A stretch of DNA of 64,000 bases. Source: Lineus longissimus. Lineage: Eukaryota > Nemertea > Pilidiophora > Heteronemertea > Lineidae. The position numbers and the translations under genes were made by a program. How positions within the stretch are numbered: the stretch's first letter is position 1; every line of letters starts with the position of its first letter. The stretch spans positions 12,156,599 to 12,220,598 of the forward strand of contig NC_088309.1 of assembly GCF_910592395.1 (NCBI RefSeq), read 5' to 3'. The notes below the pieces were generated by a model. The model was not told the origin of the DNA. It saw only the letters and a list, made by a program, of their open reading frames with translations, and did no database searches. Below, piece by piece: positions 58,160 through 64,000 of the stretch.

Positions 58160-61107
58160 GTTGTCTCGAAATACTGACATACGTGGACACATCCCCAATA
58201 TTCTGGCTCTGATTTTATTTTCCCATTTCTGCCTGCATCGATCTTATATTAGAGGCATATCTTCTGTGGAGGTATTCATGCATGTTCTGTCGGATCGCAA
58301 TATTGGACGTCCATATTAACCAAGCTAGATAGCAAGACACTGCGAAGGTTTGTCATGCCGTGATTGGACGCTCCACTTGCTATTGATAAACAGAAGCTGT
58401 TTACTGATCAGCCATGTGTATAATTGTCTCCGTTAATTTGCCGAGTGGTGTGTCTTAGTGATGGCAACCCAGTTCTCTTGGTTCTCTCACTGGGGTGATG
58501 TGAGTGTCCCGTCTTCTTAAAGTTGCTGCAGAAGAAGTGTCACATCAACAAGGGCCAGGAGCAAATCCAGGATTCAAAGAAAGATGATGCCTCGGACTCA
58601 TATTCCTGGCTTATCTCATAAATTTTTCTGAAATGACGAGGACGCATGTTGATGCCTCCAAACTGACTAAACTGTTTGATTGTTTGTCATGTCTGTCTTG
58701 GATCGCAAAGTTGCTGGTCTGGGCTGGCGGTCATGGAATGGGTAGTGTTGCAGGAGTAGTAGGCTGCAGGTATACCTTGAACATCATTAGCTGGTGCTCC
58801 GAAAAGCTGGTCAAATTGTGTAGATATCTTGCTTTATTACTCTCGGTCCATCTCTCTGTACTGTCTATTGGGGTTGCGCAACTTTAGACAGGTTTTCTAG
58901 CACTTCAAACATTGAACATGGTGAAGTACAAATGTCTGTCGTACCATCAAGAGCTGCATGAATTCATTTCATGAGGTAACACCATCTTCCTGTTTCTAAA
59001 AAAACCAGAACAAGCTAAGGCCAACAACCAAGTTGTGATGGAAGCACAACAAATCTTCTTGCCACACATATGCCATCATTGATGGATCAAGGCGTAGGCC
59101 CACTCAGGGTGTGACCTTGGAAAAGAGAGGGCCCCCCCCCAGAAAGTCTTAAATATAAATGCCAGATGGGCATCTACATGTAGGGCTAAAATTTAAACTT
59201 TTTTGCTTCTTGGGGGAGGTGCCCTGGAAAATATTTGCTTTCTCACATAAACAGGGGGCACCGATTTCATTTGCCCCCCAAATCCGCCACTGGCCATATC
59301 ACGACATGCAAAGGCATGGCTTTCGTGCTGAAGTGTAGTTTTGGTCATATTTTCCTTGCCAATGCTAGTTAATAGATTTGTGAGCACCTGGCCACACCCA
59401 GCCTGAAATCTTAGATCATCAACCTGATACCAACAGCACTTAGTATCAAAGGAAATGGGATGCTTATGTAATTAATGGAACATGGCCAACATACTGATAG
59501 GTCCTTAATTACTGCCACTCTTGTCACTATAGACAAAAGATGCGAAAATACACGACGATTGTGTTTCTGTAATGTGAATGGGGTTGATCATTAATGGAGA
59601 CGATAGACTTCATTAGTGAAGGCAGACCATATTAATGGGCACTGAATCCACAAAGGGACAATGCAAGACTTGTTTAATGAGGGACGAGTAAAAATAAACA
59701 TGTTCGAACAGGTGTAACTAAATGCAGGGTTTATCAATAAAAATCTGAACTAGCACGTCTTCCCTGTGGCGTTATTGGGATGGTGAAGATGATGATCGGT
59801 AACAAAAATTATTTTGAGGGGTGGGTTTACACTAGTCTAGTTGCACTGTGATACGATTTCAGACCATTTTCAAATTAAAAGCTGCTGGTATACTGACTAT
59901 ATCTACCTTAAAATACAAATTTAATAAATATCTCGGTTCCATGAGATGCGTTTTCAATTTAGTCTAGTGATAAAAAGGTCAGAAAGCATAGGCCAGTCGG
60001 CTAGGCCCATTTTTGTCCTTGATTGTATTTTTGAAGAATGTTCACCCTGAACCCCACCCCTGAAAAGGGGGTCAAAGCCCAAAAACTTAAAAGTAGTGTT
60101 TTCCCGTTCACAAATTTCTTGCCCAACATATAAACAAGTAGAAAAGAAATCTGCAGACAATGCCTTTTGTGTCATATTTGCCCAGCATCATTATTCTTTT
60201 ATCCTCCACAAAACTTTTAATTGGATCGATGTGTTCTTTATGTATCAAAGGTTGGCTGTTAGCTAATGATAGGAAAATGCATGAATCAATAGATCAGGTC
60301 CAGATCAATTTGCTGTGGCTAGAAGATGTCGATATTGAAGTTCAGACAGAGGTTTCACCAGGCTGGGGTCGGTTAGTCACTTGGTACATTCTGTCCTTGT
60401 GACATAAAGGGGTGACAACCTAATGGTAAACGAGTCTTAATGATTTAACTTTGGCCTCTTGAAACTCATAACTTTAGTTTAGTTGCACTGGGCAATGTGG
60501 AAAGCAGTGTGGGACTTGTGTAACATTTGCCCTTCTGTGGTCTCTTAGCAGCTCTCCTGTAGAAGGGTAAAACGCACACCATTAGTTTAGCAGTGCAGGG
60601 CGACCTTGAAAAGCAATGTAGAACTGGTATTAGCATCTGATGATAGGGGCAGTGCTTGTATATTTCAGAACCGTGGTTGGTCTGGCGTTGACTTGTGTAA
60701 CCTCCTTCCTAAAGGCCTAAGACTTAACGGTGATTTAACTTAATGCCAGTATTAATTTAAAACTGGTCCTTGAAATGAAACGAACAATTTCCCTTCCATG
60801 GCCTTTGAGAAGATAGAAGAAGCAGCCCATAGAAAAGAAACACCCCTTTAACCTAGTCGCACTGGGCAGCGTGGAAAAGCCTTGTAGCTGATCACGTCTG
60901 ATGGATTTCTTGTTGAGTGGTTCGGAAGTGATGCGGACATACCGATGAGAAGTAATTGTAGTTGAGTGGGCCAAATTGGTTGCCTAATTATTGTAGACCA
61001 TTTTAGCATGGACCTGGTTGTGAACACGTTACCTTGAGATCAGATTAGTTTTTTGCTCCACCGGGCGCAGTATCGGGGAACGATGTAGGGAAGGACACGG
61101 TAGTATT
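58160..61107. other. intergenic, no gene seen
   Basis: Only short frames. Weak repeats of GTTGCACTGGGCA...GTGGAAAGC occur at about 60480-60510, 60590-60620 and 60850-60880. Confidence 0.4.
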
Positions 61108-61886
61108 AAATGTTGAAACGAGCCAAATGAAACAAGCCAAACGAAACGCACCGAATAAACATTCTAGACGTGAAATTTAAGATCACGTTTAGATACAATA
61201 TGATTGCAAGCGTTAGGTTGATATTTGCCTGAAACGAAAAAGCACTTTTATTCAATCAGGCCCATTAAATTTGGTTTTTAGTTTTTTAGTTTTAAACATG
61301 CCAAAATAAACGAGTTCACTGGTTAACACCATGGCTCTTCACAACACATACATTCACGTATGAAATAATCTAGGGTCCGTCGGATGAGACTAAAAGTCGT
61401 GTACCTGAGTGGCTTTGCCAGGGCAGGTAAAATATCCCACATAGGTGGACAATAGCCTATAGTCCATACCTCCGGCAAAAATCCAATAGGGTTACGACGC
61501 CGGTGTGCAAGGGATAGTAGTCCTAGGGCTGATAGTCCGTGTAACAATAGCCCGCATTGCTAAATGTTTTGGTTAGGGTTAGCGGTACAATAGATCATGC
61601 TGCTTATTTGGTCAAATACAATGCTACCGGACTATGACTCCAGGGGGACTATATCCGCTGTCACACCGGTAATAATATGATATGAGTAAAAGAAACGTTC
61701 CATTGTGCACCATGAAAAACTTAAAATGAACCAAATCGAATGGAACTATGTGAATGATATTATATTTTATGCCATGAACATACTTGACCGAATCCTGCAA
61801 TTAATATTACATGTAAACTTGATCTTTCGGGCCGTTCAGGCTCAAAGTCTTTATTTGGATCGTTCATTTGGCTCGTTTCAACATAT
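61108..61886. repeat. fold-back element, GAAACGAGCCAAATGAA arms
   Basis: ATGTTGAAACGAGCCAAATG at 61109-61128 is inverted at about 61867-61886. Homology of the arms continues inwards with more divergence (AAGATCACGTTTAGATAC against GTAAACTTGATCTT). The inside includes GGACTAT-type repeats around 61450-61660. Confidence 0.55.
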
Positions 61887-62154
61887 TTTTCAACTACCGA
61901 AGGACTTTCCGGCACGCGCAGGGAATGATACAGCTTTTAACTGTTGGAATGACATCATTGGTCATGTCGCTCTGTAGTCTCACCCTTCCGCTTGGGCCAA
62001 CTGGACTTTGCGCAACGCAACGCAACAAGCGAAATGGGGGAGCGACCATTATTTTTGACCCCGCCAGTTTTTGTTCCTAAAATAAACTAGGGGCTAACAC
62101 GGCCACAGAATACCCCCATATTGTGAATGGCGTAATAGTCCTAGTGATTTGCAT

Positions 62155-62390
62155 TTGTAGCCCCTCTATTTATGACCATTGCGGCAAATATATGCTCAGT
62201 TAGATGCTGGCGCCACCTATCCATCCCCATGGACCGCTACTACTAGTTCAATAGCTTGTGGAGTAGCAATAGCTTGTGGAGTAGTTCTAAATTAATTTGC
62301 ACTAGTAGCGCCCTCTATGACCATAATGGCAAATAAATATGCTCGGTTAGATGCTGGCGCCACCTATCCATACCCATGAACTTAGCCGAG
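62155..62390 (+). repeat. tandem duplication with GATGCTGGCGCCACCTATCC
   Basis: TATGACCAT...GGCAAATA and TTAGATGCTGGCGCCACC / TATCCATACCCATG occur twice, about 140 bp apart. AATAGCTTGTGGAGTAG is itself doubled between them. Confidence 0.65.
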
Positions 62391-62836
62391 TTCATATTCC
62401 AAACTATCCTAATGTGACAAGATAATAGTTTGCCCATTTGCATACTTTCGTTTTGGCTGCCAGTCGATCCTATCATAAAACCTTATGTGTGCTTGCTTGA
62501 CTCCAGCTTGCGTTTGGCCTACTTTTGCAATGATAACCCCCCACCTAAACCACCTTGGTTGCGTCGTTTGCGCAATGTCCAGTAAGCCAGCATGGTGTGA
62601 GCTGAACTGCATTGTAAAGCGATGTTGCTGAGTGAAAGTTCTTAGTCTTTTGGTGGTCGAAGGCAAGACACATACCATAATTAGGTAGGGTTTTCCATTC
62701 TTTGTTAAGGCCCAGGTACAAAAAGCTATTTTCTTCTTAAATTCTCCTTTTACAGCTCATTTGTCTTGCAGATGATTTTGAGACAGGTTTTCGCAAACAG
62801 AACCTCTATATCGCGATATAATGACTGGTCTTGGCA

Positions 62837-63767
62837 AGGCGGGCAGAAAATGCATGCTGCATACCGTCTGCAGACTGGGGGTTTTCTCATGAGTCAATTG
62901 AATCTAAGGTCTGGAATCAGGGGACCATATCAGCAGTTGCTTTCAGCCAACTTCTGTATTAAAATTAAGATCTGGAATTAGGGGACCATCTCAACAGTTG
63001 CCATGTGATTTTCACACTAAAAAATAAGAGGCCATTTCAGGTATATGCCAAACATATAACAAAGAACAAAGATTATCTAGGCCGTTGTGCAAACAGGCTT
63101 TGCGATACACCACGAGTTGGGGTGTAGGCCTAAATTCCTTTAACTGTGAACCAAGTGCATCCACTGGCACGCTACATGTATGTGTGACTCGCACGGATTT
63201 AGCACGTAGGGCCTACATGATGCTAATCAGCTAGGATGTATCTTGTGACCAGGACTGTAGTAATAAACATTTGCCTGAAAACATTTTTTATTTGGCCTAA
63301 CAACACCTGTTTAGAATGTCAAAGAGGCCGGTATTTTCACTTAACATCAAGAGACAGAGGAGAACTGTCAAGGTGGGTGTTTGATATACAATGGTTTTCT
63401 GTTCCCTGGGTTTCTTCATTCTGTTATCTTTAATTATATTTACCCATGTCATTCAGCACTTTTTATCATGAAATGCTGCCTTTGAAACGAACCCAACCTT
63501 GCCGGCCAATCAACCAGGCGCACGAGGCACAAGCCGATACAATATACATGTTCTGTATTAAGTACGTCATCTGTCATGCACACCCAAAAAAAATCTTCCT
63601 GCAAGATGATTCACAGGTAATTCAAATATAAGAAAACAAACTTTGAAAAAAAGTTGGCGCAAAGCAACTACTGATATGGTCCCCTAATTCCAAACCTTAG
63701 ATTCTATTGACTCATGAGAAAACCCCCAGTCTGCAGACGGTATGCAGCATGCATTTTCTGCCCGCTG
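62837..63767. mobile_element. ~930-bp element with ~95-bp inverted ends
   Basis: The left arm 62837-62936 (GGCGGGCAGAAAATGCATGC ... GGTCTGGAATCAGGGGACC) and the right arm 63671-63767 (GGTCCCCTAATTCCAAACC ... GCATGCATTTTCTGCCCGC) match as inverted repeats. GGAATTAGGGGACCATCTCA at about 62973 repeats the arm's inner end. No transposase is recognised inside. Confidence 0.65.
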
Positions 63768-64000
63768 GATCTGGGCATGTGATTGTAAAGCACCATGGAA
63801 AAATACTAGTTTTATAATTTTTGGGCTGGGTACTGTCAGTCATAGAAGCCTCATTTTCTGTGTTAAAATGAGGAGTAATTGGAAGAACACAAAACCTTCC
63901 CCCCCCCCAGCCCCCCCCCTCCTTCCCTTCCCCCACAACACCACCCAGTGCCGGGTATTGGAAAACTATGGATTACAAAACACTGGACTGGACTGGGAAA

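Overview
This window reads as nuclear DNA of an animal, most likely a marine invertebrate outside the vertebrates. The genes are broken into many short exons with GT-AG borders, the introns and spacers are packed with miniature transposons and minisatellites, and the recognised proteins are animal-type. I cannot name the species. Exons were assembled by hand from codon phase, splice signals and remembered family patterns; no alignment or transcript data were available.

Four gene models can be supported. (1) 5550-7898 (-): a two-exon, 94-residue putative membrane protein that I do not recognise. (2) 24482-27115 (-): a four-exon PCNA-clamp-associated factor (PCLAF/PAF15) with a PIP box and a KEN box. 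(3) 27291-38737 (+): a complete twelve-exon, 577-residue TRIP4/ASC-1 with a C2HC5 zinc finger and an ASCH domain. (4) 47156-53691 (-): an eight-exon choline/ethanolamine kinase family gene whose most natural splicing reads through one in-frame TAA. PCLAF and TRIP4 lie head to head with 175 bp between start codons. The human orthologues have the same arrangement, and the gap here holds two E2F-like sites, so this looks like an old shared promoter coupling a DNA-replication factor to a transcription/ASCC cofactor.

The rest is mainly mobile and repetitive DNA. 1-13 kb: scattered MITEs, fold-backs and one copy of a (TCG)n-headed repeat, itself invaded by a 131-bp MITE. 13.2-13.5 kb: a tRNA-derived SINE. 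14.2-16.6 kb: a degenerate minisatellite. 17-23.2 kb: 'GTCACAACCAG' repeats split by a tyrosine-recombinase element at 18906-22218 with A1-ORF-B1-A2-B2 split repeats. 32.3-34.4 kb, inside a TRIP4 intron: a second (TCG)n element with 302-bp internal repeats. 40.0-40.4 kb: a palindrome-rich GC block. 43.7-46.5 kb: a ~50-bp minisatellite containing a 116-bp MITE and, nearby, a 407-bp non-coding LTR element (TRIM) whose LTRs carry a tRNA-like sequence. 48-50 kb, inside the kinase gene: a fold-back element and tandem duplications of two splice acceptors. 51.2-52.4 kb: the third (TCG)n element. 54.7-58.2 kb: two mutually inverted minisatellites and one further array. 60-64 kb: further fold-back elements.
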